DNA from: Bacteroidaceae bacterium
GTDB taxonomy: Bacteria; Bacteroidota; Bacteroidia; Bacteroidales; Bacteroidaceae
Reading direction: 5' to 3'
DNA: 64,000 bases
NCBI GenBank assembly: GCA_017427185.1
Contig: JAFRTJ010000030.1
Span: 62,001-126,000 of the forward strand
Part shown: one piece after another, positions 44,465 to 51,885 of the stretch
How the letters are laid out: the number at the start of each line of letters is the position of its first letter
How positions within the stretch are numbered: the stretch's first letter is position 1
Translations under genes and position numbers: made by a program
Notes under the pieces: model-generated
Told to the model about the DNA's origin: nothing
What the model saw: the letters and a program-made list of their open reading frames with translations, nothing else
Databases searched by the model: none

Positions 44465-44863
44465 TCTGATTCTCCACTTTTTCCCAACGCGTAGGAGTTC
44501 CAAGGTACCTTCTTTTGTGCCAATATGGCCAGCGTGTTCCAAAGAATCAGCCACCAGAACCTGCTCTGCCCTGTAGCTCACCACCACCAGCGTGTCGCCC
44601 TGCGGATGGCTTTTCAGGATGCTTATCACAGGCTGCTTGGTGATTAAGCTGAGTTCTTGGTCAGTCAGGTTTGACGCATACCACGCCAGATCCTCCTGAG
44701 CCTCTTTCGTGCAGTATTTTGAGGCGTCATCCAGTCGGCAGGCATACAGATTCTCAAGGTATTTTTCTGCAACATCCTTTGCTTCTTTTGTGGGATTGTT
44801 TTGACATGATATTAACATGAATATCACACATATTATGGAGCATTTCTTGAGATGTAACATCAT
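44453..44863 (-). CDS. Small lipoprotein of unknown function
   Basis: A 136-residue protein with a lipoprotein signal peptide (MMLHLKKCSIICVIFMLISC). The mature part has a helical region with paired Cys residues (NLYACRLDDASKYCTKEAQED) followed by beta strands ending VGKKWRIRSER, in the manner of NTF2-like or DUF4878 lipoproteins. The start is ATG at 44863 or 44860. An upstream in-frame start adds charged residues before the signal. It is convergent with tamL (12-bp overlap) and divergent from the MBL gene. Confidence 0.75.
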   Translation of the reverse strand: MMLHLKKCSIICVIFMLISCQNNPTKEAKDVAEKYLENLYACRLDDASKYCTKEAQEDLAWYASNLTDQELSLITKQPVISILKSHPQGDTLVVVSYRAEQVLVADSLEHAGHIGTKEGTLELLRVGKKWRIRSER

Positions 44864-44899
44864 ATCGCGTTTCAAATTTCTTACAAAAATACGCAAAAA

Positions 44900-44931
44900 T
44901 TTGTCATTATGGTTATAAAGTCGTATTTTTG
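44900..44931 (+). promoter_or_regulatory. Promoter of the MBL-fold hydrolase gene
   Basis: TTTG at 44900-44903 and TATTTTTG at 44924-44931 are separated by 20 nt, a near-ideal Bacteroidota promoter. The start codon is 22 nt downstream. Confidence 0.8.
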
Positions 44932-44952
44932 CGCTAGAAATAATAACAAACC

Positions 44953-45759
44953 ATGATGAAATTTGTTTCTCTGGGCTCTGGTAGTAGTGGTAACAGCTAT
45001 TATCTAAGTGCTGGAAATACGAGTATCTTGGTTGATGCGGGACTCAACATTCGTACCCTGAAGCGTCATATGCACAATTTGGAGTTGGATATTGAGAATT
45101 TGGATTATGTGCTGATCACACATGATCATGCAGACCACATCAAGGCTGTAGGAAGTCTGGCCAACGAACTCGACAAACCAATTTTTGCGACGGAACCCGT
45201 TCACGAGGGTATCAATCGCAACTATTGCGTCACCAGCAAACTTACTGCAGAGCATGTGCGTTACATAGTCAAAGGGAAAACTGTCCAGATGGGTGATTTT
45301 ATGGTCACTCCCTTTGAAGTACCTCATGACAGTAGCGATTGTGTGGGTTATCGTATTGAGGCAGATGGAATAACCTTCTGTCTGATTACAGATGTGGGAC
45401 ACGTCACTCCAACCATCGAGGAGGAAGTGTCGAGAGCCAATTATTTGGTTCTGGAGGCTAACCATGACGTGAACATGCTGACGATGGGGCCTTATCCCGC
45501 CTATCTCAAGGGGCGTATCCGCAGCGGTCGAGGCCATTTGAGCAATGGCGATTCTGCCCATTTGCTTGCTGAGCATGGAACTCCCAAGCTGAAACACGTT
45601 TGGCTCTGTCATCTTTCTGAGGAAAACAACCATCCTGAATTGGCCCGTAAGACGGTGGAAGGTGTTCTGCGTGAGTATGGAATAATTCCAGGAGTAGATT
45701 TCGATTTGGACATTCTTAAGCGGAAGGTTCCCTCGCAAATCTACGAATTGACAGTTTGA
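44953..45759 (+). CDS. MBL-fold metallo-hydrolase (YycJ/WalJ type)
   Basis: A 268-residue metallo-beta-lactamase fold protein with the HxHxDH motif THDHADH (His57, His59, Asp61, His62). Other metal ligands are in VPHDSSDCVGY and ITDVGHVT, and the late GHLSNGDSAHLL motif follows. It begins FVSLGSGSSGNSYYLSAG, the hallmark of YycJ/WalJ-like proteins, putative 5' exonucleases linked to DNA repair. An endogenous substrate is not established. It has its own promoter. Confidence 0.9.
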   Translation: MMKFVSLGSGSSGNSYYLSAGNTSILVDAGLNIRTLKRHMHNLELDIENLDYVLITHDHADHIKAVGSLANELDKPIFATEPVHEGINRNYCVTSKLTAEHVRYIVKGKTVQMGDFMVTPFEVPHDSSDCVGYRIEADGITFCLITDVGHVTPTIEEEVSRANYLVLEANHDVNMLTMGPYPAYLKGRIRSGRGHLSNGDSAHLLAEHGTPKLKHVWLCHLSEENNHPELARKTVEGVLREYGIIPGVDFDLDILKRKVPSQIYELTV

Positions 45760-45781
45760 TGCAAAAAAAACGTTCCGATAG

Positions 45782-45813
45782 TTTGGACGTTTCGTTAAAA
45801 GTCCTTACCTTTG
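45782..45813 (+). promoter_or_regulatory. Promoter of the tRNA-Lys pair
   Basis: TTTG at 45782-45785 and TACCTTTG at 45806-45813 with a 20-nt spacer. The first tRNA begins 22 nt after the -7 box. Confidence 0.85.
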
Positions 45814-45835
45814 CACTCGCAAAATCAGAAATGAT

Positions 45836-45908
45836 GCGTCCTTAGCTCAGTTGGTAGAGCAATTGACTCTTAATCAATGGGTCCAGGGTTCGAGCCCCTG
45901 AGGGCGTA
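45836..45908 (+). tRNA. tRNA-Lys (CTT), first copy
   Basis: A 73-nt cloverleaf: acceptor GCGTCCT/AGGGCGT (with wobble at 1-72 and 4-69), D arm GCTC-AGTTGGTA-GAGC, anticodon arm ATTGA-CTCTTAA-TCAAT with anticodon CTT, T arm CAGGG-TTCGAGC-CCCTG, discriminator A, and CA following in the genome. It reads AAG. Confidence 0.95.
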
Positions 45909-45940
45909 CAGATTTGGAAGGAAAAGTTTGATTTTGTGTT

Positions 45941-46013
45941 GCGTCCTTAGCTCAGTTGGTAGAGCAATTGACTCTTAATCAATGGGTCCAGGGTTCGAGC
46001 CCCTGAGGGCGTA
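45941..46013 (+). tRNA. tRNA-Lys (CTT), second copy
   Basis: Identical over all 73 nt, including the following CA, to the copy 32 nt upstream, with the same CTT anticodon. The two are probably cut from one transcript made from the promoter at 45782. Confidence 0.95.
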
Positions 46014-46025
46014 CAAGAGGAGAGA

Positions 46026-46055
46026 AGGGTGGACCAGTCAGGTTCATCCTTTTTT
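46026..46055 (+). terminator. Terminator after the tRNA-Lys pair
   Basis: AGGGTGGACC (46026-46035) pairs with GGTTCATCCT (46041-46050), allowing two G-T wobbles, around a 5-nt loop, and is followed by T residues to 46055. Confidence 0.75.
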
Positions 46056-46100
46056 CATTGCAGATGAGTTATAACAACAAATAGAGAACACATACATATT

Positions 46101-47897
46101 ATGTACAGGACAAAGACTTGTGGAGAGCTCCGTCTCTCTGATGTAGGGCAAACCGTCACTTTGGCAGGTTGGGTTCAGAGTGTGCACAACTTGGGTGCCC
46201 TTACTTTCATTGATCTTCGCGATCGATATGGTATTACCCAGCTGGCCTTTACTGAGGATTCTTCAGAGGAACTCAAGAAACAGGCTGCCAAGTTGGGGCG
46301 TGAATTCGTTATTCAGGCTACTGGTAAGGTGGAAGAGCGTTATTCCAAGAACAAGAATCTTCCCACAGGTGAAATAGAAATCCTGGTCAGCGAACTGACC
46401 ATTATCAACGAGAGCCTGACTCCTCCCTTCACAATCGAGGAGAACAGCGATGGAGGCGATGACCTGCGAATGAAGTACCGTTACCTGGATTTGCGTCGTC
46501 CAACCGTTCGCCAGAATCTTGAGCTTCGTCACAAGTTCGCTTTCGAGGTACGCCGCTATCTCGATGAGCATGGTTTCCTCGAGATTGAGACTCCTGTGCT
46601 GGTGAACAGTACCCCTGAGGGCGCTCGTGATTTTGTTGTCCCCAGCCGTATGAACCCTGGCCAATTCTATGCTTTGCCTCAGAGTCCCCAGACGCTCAAA
46701 CAGTTGCTCATGGTGGCAGGCATGGATCGCTATTTCCAGATTGTGAAGTGTTTCCGTGATGAGGATCTTCGTGCTGATCGCCAGCCAGAGTTTACCCAAA
46801 TTGATTGCGAGATGTCGTTTGTTGAGCAGGAAGACATTCTCCAGATGTTCGAGGGCATGAGCCGTCATCTTTTCAAGACCATCAAGGGTATTGATATTCC
46901 AGCCTTGCCTCGCATGACATGGGCCGATGCCATGAAGTTTTATGGTAGCGATAAACCAGACACTCGATTTGGAATGAAGTTCGTGGAGCTGAAGACAACT
47001 CAAGTCGACAATGCAAGCAAGGAGATCGTCCCCAGCATATTCCCTGAAGGGTTTGCTGTTTTCGACAGTGCTGCCTACATTGGAGCTATCTGTGCTGAAG
47101 GGCAGGCTGTATATACCCGTAAGCAACTGGATCAACTCACTGACTTTGTAAAACGTCCACAGGTAGGCGCAAAGGGCTTGGTTTATGCTCGTGTGCAGGA
47201 AGATGGTAGCGTGAAGAGTTCTGTTGACAAGTTCTATACTCCTGAGACTTTGAATCTCCTCAAGGAAAAGATGTCTGCTAAGCCTGGCGACCTCATCCTG
47301 ATTCTCAGTGGCGACGATGCCATGAAAGTGCGTAAGCAACTTAGTGAACTCCGTCTCGAGATGGGTGCTCGAATGGGCTTGCGCGACAAGAACAAGTATT
47401 CCTGCCTATGGGTGATAGACTTCCCCATGTACGAATGGAGTGATGAGGAGAATCGTCTCATGGCCATGCACCATCCTTTCACCTCTCCCAAACCAGAGGA
47501 TATCCCTCTGCTCGACACGGATCCTGCCAGCGTACGTGCCAATGCTTATGATATGGTTATCAATGGCGTGGAAGTAGGCGGAGGAAGTATTCGTATCCAT
47601 GATGCCAAGTTGCAGCAGAAAATCTTCGAGATTCTTGGTTTCACTCCAGAGCAGGCACAGCAGAAGTTTGGCTTCCTGATGAATGCCTTCAAGTATGGTG
47701 CACCTCCTCATGGTGGTCTCGCTTATGGTCTTGATCGTTTCGTGAGCCTCTTTGCAGGCCTCGACAGTATTCGTGACTGCATTGCATTCCCCAAGAACAA
47801 TAGTGGGCGTGACGTCATGCTTGATGCACCTGGCGTTATTGATCAGACGCAACTCGATGAACTTTGTATCGATGTGAAATTACCCAGCACTAAATAA
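46101..47897 (+). CDS. aspS: Aspartyl-tRNA synthetase
   Basis: A 598-residue class II synthetase. It has an OB-fold anticodon-binding domain (about 1-105), motif 2 ([21 protein letters not shown]), a bacterial GAD insertion (about 290-420), and motif 3 ([16 protein letters not shown]). Length fits bacterial AspRS. It charges tRNA-Asp in the cytoplasm. The discriminating or non-discriminating type cannot be settled by reading. It has its own terminator. Confidence 0.97.
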   Translation: MYRTKTCGELRLSDVGQTVTLAGWVQSVHNLGALTFIDLRDRYGITQLAFTEDSSEELKKQAAKLGREFVIQATGKVEERYSKNKNLPTGEIEILVSELTIINESLTPPFTIEENSDGGDDLRMKYRYLDLRRPTVRQNLELRHKFAFEVRRYLDEHGFLEIETPVLVNSTPEGARDFVVPSRMNPGQFYALPQSPQTLKQLLMVAGMDRYFQIVKCFRDEDLRADRQPEFTQIDCEMSFVEQEDILQMFEGMSRHLFKTIKGIDIPALPRMTWADAMKFYGSDKPDTRFGMKFVELKTTQVDNASKEIVPSIFPEGFAVFDSAAYIGAICAEGQAVYTRKQLDQLTDFVKRPQVGAKGLVYARVQEDGSVKSSVDKFYTPETLNLLKEKMSAKPGDLILILSGDDAMKVRKQLSELRLEMGARMGLRDKNKYSCLWVIDFPMYEWSDEENRLMAMHHPFTSPKPEDIPLLDTDPASVRANAYDMVINGVEVGGGSIRIHDAKLQQKIFEILGFTPEQAQQKFGFLMNAFKYGAPPHGGLAYGLDRFVSLFAGLDSIRDCIAFPKNNSGRDVMLDAPGVIDQTQLDELCIDVKLPSTK

Positions 47898-47924
47898 GAC
47901 AAAAGGTCTTACGGTAGATAAAAA

Positions 47925-47958
47925 GGAATCTCTCGCAAACGCGGGGGATTCTTTTTTT
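47925..47958 (+). terminator. Rho-independent terminator of aspS
   Basis: GGAATCTCTCGC (47925-47936) pairs with GCGGGGGATTC (47941-47951) through G-C and G-T pairs around AAAC, followed by seven T residues. It lies 28 nt after the aspS stop. Confidence 0.88.
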
Positions 47959-48047
47959 ATGTAGCTGTGTTTCTAAAGAAAAAACATGATGGGATTACTG
48001 AAGTCTCGCAAAGGCGGAAGATTACATACAGGAGCAGGAAGAAGACA

Positions 48048-48066
48048 ACACGTCGCATCGTGCGAC
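48048..48066. repeat. Interspersed 19-mer with GTCGCA-TCG-TGCGAC hairpin
   Basis: ACACGTCGCATCGTGCGAC matches 21729-21747 at 17 of 19 positions. Here it contains a perfect 6-bp hairpin (48052-48066). It stands 2 nt before the 48.1-kb tandem array. Confidence 0.65.
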
Positions 48067-48068
48067 AC

Positions 48069-48236
48069 AACGTGTTGTGTTCCTCATAAGAACGTGTTGT
48101 GTTTCCCATAAGAACGTGTTGTATGCTCCATAAGAACGTGTTGTATGCTCCATAAGAACGTGTTGTGTTCCTCATAAGAACGTGTTGTGTTCCTCATGAG
48201 AACGTGTTGTGTTCCCCATAAGAACGTGTTGTGTAT
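48069..48236. repeat. 22-bp tandem repeat array, seven full copies plus a partial eighth
   Basis: Seven consecutive 22-bp units start at 48069, 48091, 48113, 48135, 48157, 48179 and 48201, and a truncated eighth at 48223. Every unit begins AACGTGTTGT. The second half varies (GTTCCTCATAAG, GTTTCCCATAAG, ATGCTCCATAAG, GTTCCCCATAAG), while CAT(A/G)AG is kept at the end. There are no spacers, so this is not a CRISPR array. The core is shared with the arrays at 23.5 and 38.3 kb. It occupies most of the 47898-48256 gap between aspS and a convergent gene. Confidence 0.95.
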
Positions 48237-48256
48237 TTGAATCCCCTTCTTTGCTG

Positions 48257-51200
48257 TTACTTTGATTTTGTCCGTTTTAGCGTATAGACATTGGTGTTCC
48301 GTCCATCCACCATTTGATACAATAACCAGCTTTTTCCATCAGGCTGGGCTTCAAGTCTCCAATCGTAATCCGGATTCATCAGCAATTTCCTGATCGAGCG
48401 TGGAAAGGCGTTCGCGTGTCGAGCATCTTCCCAGGTGCGTATTGTCGAGAATATACGCTCTTTCTGGGGACATTTCTCCACATCCTCTTGATTGATTGAC
48501 AAGAAGTAGGTTGCTCCATACCCTACGGCAAGAGCTTCTACGTGTTCATATTGCTCTACATAAGAGGTGTCTTTTATGGCGAAGTTGTTCCCAAAGGAAA
48601 CGGGGAAATAGTTAGAGTAAGTGACATCGCGCAGGTCCTTTCCCTCGCTGGTGGTGCTGCCCCATTCTCTGGTATCCAAATCATACATGTTGCGTCCACC
48701 CCCTACGTTCCATACGCTTTGGTAGTGCCAAGAGGCTTCCGACAGGGTTGCGCCTGAGAAGCGGATATAGGGTACACCCAATTCGTGGGCGTGTTCGAAC
48801 AGAACCCTGAAGAAACGTTTGGCCGCATAATACCCGTGGCCACTGTTGAAGTGAAACTCCTGACCGTCGAAGTCGTACATGGTTACCCCACTATGCTTGG
48901 CTACTTCGGCATAGTATTTGGCTATCTCGTCCTGAAGTTCCATGTTGGGGATCAGACCTTCGTAGCCCCAAGGCAGCGTGACTTGCAGTTTGTAAACGGT
49001 GTCAAGGGCATGATGGGACACAGCCCTCGTGCCCCAGTAGCCTCTTTGCACATTCTTCAGCCTATAGGGATACGACTCAGAAACACCAAGATAATGAATC
49101 AGTTCATGCCCTATTTTGACCATATTCAACTCTTTGTGATGCCCCTGCCAACTGGCAATTTCTTCCATATAGGTAGGGTCGTCAATAATGATAATGGTGT
49201 CTTCGGGCGAAATGTCTCTCATCAACACTCTTTTCTGCTGATAGCACAAGCTGTCGCTGGGGACAGGGCTGGCATCCATCGTGCCTGGAGCCAGGGAGTT
49301 AGTGATACAGACACGTCCCAGCATCAGACCCTCAGCCTCTGCCATATCGGCATATTCGCGATGAGACTTGTTGCCGCTGCTGAATCGGAAGGGTTTGGTC
49401 GACTGATCAGGACCGTCCAGATAACCGCCATTTGCACGGTTGGGACGCAGGAACCCCTGATCATAAGCATGTATGGTGGGGAAACCCAATCGCTTTGTGT
49501 AGGATATGATGCTGTCATATAGGCAACCGGAAGTTATCACATCTGGAGAGAATGCGGTGGGGTCTTTTATCCATTTACCATGAATAGTGGGATAAGGCAA
49601 GTGCTCCGACAGCACAATATCCTGAATTACATCCAAAAGAGCTGTGCTGTCCGGACTCCCCCATAAAGCGATGGAAGAACCAATGTAGTCAATGCCAGGC
49701 AATGGCTCCACGTCGATATGATTAGGTTCGTTGACTGGCATATTGGGAATTAAAGAATACAATACTTGGCGAGGTTGGGAACGGTCGCGTGAATGATAAC
49801 TCAGGGAGATACGTCCTGAGCTATCCACCAAGGCAGCATTGCCATACATGATGCGGTAGTAAGGCTCTTTATTGGCATAGAAAGCCACATCGCTGATACC
49901 GTCACCACCCAGGGTAAAAACCTGACCTTCGTGCAAACTGTCTGGCAAGGGGAAACGCTGGGCATCGGGCGTATGGATGATGTACTGGAACGGAGCCGCG
50001 TCGCTTTCTACATCCGAAGTGCCGCCTAATGTGTTGTCATCCAAGGCCAATACGCCGATACTGTAGTTTACCACGTCGCTTGTATCCCTGGCCACGCCGA
50101 TTATTTCTCCCATAAGGTTTGTGATGTTGGTGTGGTAGGACCCCCACTGAATGGCGTTGATACCATTTCGCGGCTCAATACTAACAAGCGATAGTTTCAG
50201 GTATTTATCGTGCGGTTGTAATTGCACTCTGGCTATCGATCCATTGGGATAATTGAGGGTCATCAACTTCGTCTTTTTGTCAAAATGTGCCTTCTCAGGG
50301 TAGTAGTATTCCCTTTTCTCGCTGTCATACAGTGACATCAGTGGAGAAGGCTTGTCAGCAGGACTGAACTCTCGGCAGGGCTTCCTGGTGATATTCTTCA
50401 TACTGTGTATGTACCCTCTTTGGTTCACATCGATACTGAAATATTTAGTCTTGAAAGCCCAGGAGCGGTCCTCTTTGCTTCTTTCGTACGTCCTTAGTGC
50501 ATCCCCGTATTCTTTCAAATAGGTAGGGTGGGGGTAAGCCTGGAAGTAGGTTGAGTCCATATAGACGGCAAAAGTAGTGATGTTGCGGATGCCCAGGTCG
50601 GCATACGTCGCTATGTCTGAGCGAAACACATCGCCGTCCCAGGGCAATTCCACGGCAGGCTTTTTCCATCCGCTGGCCATTGAGACATCGAGCCAGTAGT
50701 CAAGCACTACAGCCGTTTCGGCCGGGAAGACCTCCAGGTTCTCTTTCAGATAAGTCAGATTACGTGCGTTGAAGCCGATGTCGCGCACCTCGCTGACGGA
50801 GTCAGTAATGGGCTTGTCCAAACGCCGCTGAAATGGGGCGAACTCCAGGAAGATTCCCTCAAGGGGCTTTACCTTTCGGGGTGCCTGCAGCGAGGAGAAG
50901 TAGGCCAGGTGAGCCAGCATGGCCTTAGGGTCGTATGTTCGAATGGCTTCCAGCATCTTGTTCTCGATAATCAAGGCCTGCTCACTGGCAGAAAGCTCCC
51001 TGCACTGCGGGCATTGGCAAACGGGTGCACCGTCATCGAGCCAGAAATAGTAGCGATGGTTCGTAGAGGTCAGGTGGCGGGCATAGTAGAGTGCGCGGCT
51101 GGCTATCGTGTCGAGTGCACGGGTCGAACTGGCACAGCAGTTGAAGTCCGCTGTGCGATGCCCGCTTTCGTCCATCCTGAACATGGTGGAGTCCTCGGCA

Positions 51201-51514
51201 AAATGTTCGCGCGGCAACAAGGCGCTCATCGCGTGCAATTCGTGTTCCACCTGGATACCATATCGGCGGCAATCTTCCTGAAACTGCTTTCCCTTGTCCG
51301 ATTCCCAAAAACGGAGCACCTGGTCGGGAGTGATGTGAGTACCCAGGGTATTGATGCCGTTTTCGTGAGCGATGCGCGGCCAGTCAGCAGTTTCTAAGTC
51401 CTCGACTGCCAGCACGGCACCTCTCATCTGGAAGAAATCGTCCCGTTGGCCGCAAGCACAAAAGGATAGTGCTGCGAGGATGACTAGAACCGTGATTTTA
51501 ATGTTTCGTTTCAT
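48257..51514 (-). CDS. Large glycoside hydrolase-like lipoprotein
   Basis: A 1085-residue lipoprotein (signal ending LSFCAC, lipidated Cys21). The following GQRDD resembles the surface-export signal of Bacteroidota lipoproteins, so the protein is probably exposed outside the cell. The N-terminal part (about 30-340) resembles DUF4838-type TIM-barrel proteins: RYYFWLDDGAPVCQCPQCREL with a Cys knuckle. A beta-rich region follows (about 370-640, DKYLKLSLVSIEPRNGINAI). The C-terminal part (about 650-1085) looks like a second barrel with acidic clusters (TMYDFDGQEF, PYIRFSGATLSEASWHY). I know no characterised family with both. No SusCD pair is adjacent. Polysaccharide degradation is inferred. Confidence 0.75.
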   Translation of the reverse strand: MKRNIKITVLVILAALSFCACGQRDDFFQMRGAVLAVEDLETADWPRIAHENGINTLGTHITPDQVLRFWESDKGKQFQEDCRRYGIQVEHELHAMSALLPREHFAEDSTMFRMDESGHRTADFNCCASSTRALDTIASRALYYARHLTSTNHRYYFWLDDGAPVCQCPQCRELSASEQALIIENKMLEAIRTYDPKAMLAHLAYFSSLQAPRKVKPLEGIFLEFAPFQRRLDKPITDSVSEVRDIGFNARNLTYLKENLEVFPAETAVVLDYWLDVSMASGWKKPAVELPWDGDVFRSDIATYADLGIRNITTFAVYMDSTYFQAYPHPTYLKEYGDALRTYERSKEDRSWAFKTKYFSIDVNQRGYIHSMKNITRKPCREFSPADKPSPLMSLYDSEKREYYYPEKAHFDKKTKLMTLNYPNGSIARVQLQPHDKYLKLSLVSIEPRNGINAIQWGSYHTNITNLMGEIIGVARDTSDVVNYSIGVLALDDNTLGGTSDVESDAAPFQYIIHTPDAQRFPLPDSLHEGQVFTLGGDGISDVAFYANKEPYYRIMYGNAALVDSSGRISLSYHSRDRSQPRQVLYSLIPNMPVNEPNHIDVEPLPGIDYIGSSIALWGSPDSTALLDVIQDIVLSEHLPYPTIHGKWIKDPTAFSPDVITSGCLYDSIISYTKRLGFPTIHAYDQGFLRPNRANGGYLDGPDQSTKPFRFSSGNKSHREYADMAEAEGLMLGRVCITNSLAPGTMDASPVPSDSLCYQQKRVLMRDISPEDTIIIIDDPTYMEEIASWQGHHKELNMVKIGHELIHYLGVSESYPYRLKNVQRGYWGTRAVSHHALDTVYKLQVTLPWGYEGLIPNMELQDEIAKYYAEVAKHSGVTMYDFDGQEFHFNSGHGYYAAKRFFRVLFEHAHELGVPYIRFSGATLSEASWHYQSVWNVGGGRNMYDLDTREWGSTTSEGKDLRDVTYSNYFPVSFGNNFAIKDTSYVEQYEHVEALAVGYGATYFLSINQEDVEKCPQKERIFSTIRTWEDARHANAFPRSIRKLLMNPDYDWRLEAQPDGKSWLLYQMVDGRNTNVYTLKRTKSK

Positions 51515-51547
51515 CTTTCATGTTCGTTTAGGTGGATTATAACGTTG

Positions 51548-51555
51548 CAAAGTTA
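51548..51555 (-). promoter_or_regulatory. Possible -7 box of the lipoprotein gene
   Basis: On the minus strand it reads TAACTTTG, 34 nt before the start codon. The -33 box is not clear. Confidence 0.4.
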
Positions 51556-51598
51556 CAATCTTTTTGGCAATTATATAGGGTTTGTCCCCCGAATATTC

Positions 51599-51847
51599 TT
51601 ATGACAGCAACTTCTGAAACAATATTATTTGCCTCTTGTCGAGATTCGTAATCTTTATCTGAACCTTAGTTGGACGTTCTATCTCGTCAGACAATGATGA
51701 AAGTAGTTTCGTTACTACCTGTTCTACATTTGTAAATCCTGAGTTCTCAATTATTGATACACACTCACCTCCGATGAATGCCTCGCCTCTGATAAGATTG
51801 TACTTAGAAATCCTCTCAAATGAGATACTAAAAAAGGACCTGCCCAA
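51599..51847 (-). pseudogene. Probable remnant of a gene of unknown family
   Basis: An 82-codon open frame with no ATG start. Its first possible start is a TTG inside the ppdK terminator, and no ribosome binding context is seen. The translation after about residue 10 (ERISKYNLIRGEAFIGGECVS, then VVTKLLSSLSDEIERPTKVQ and IKITNL) looks like real protein with regular helix and strand patterns. It faintly recalls the N-terminal part of pimeloyl-CoA synthetase BioW (HISGGER and the following helix), but this is too weak to name it. It may be a fragment left after a deletion, or a small gene with an unusual start. Confidence 0.4.
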
Positions 51848-51860
51848 GCGGACAGGTCCC
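51830..51860 (-). terminator. Terminator of ppdK
   Basis: On the minus strand GGACCTG (51859-51853) and CAGGTCC (51842-51836) form a stem with a 10-nt loop, followed by a run of T. It lies about 26 nt after the ppdK stop. Confidence 0.9.
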
Positions 51861-51885
51861 TTTGCATAATATGTTAGAGTGATAT

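Noticed and set aside
48069..48236. CRISPR array
   Set aside because: The units are 22 bp and contiguous, with no unique spacers and no cas genes nearby. It is a tandem repeat.
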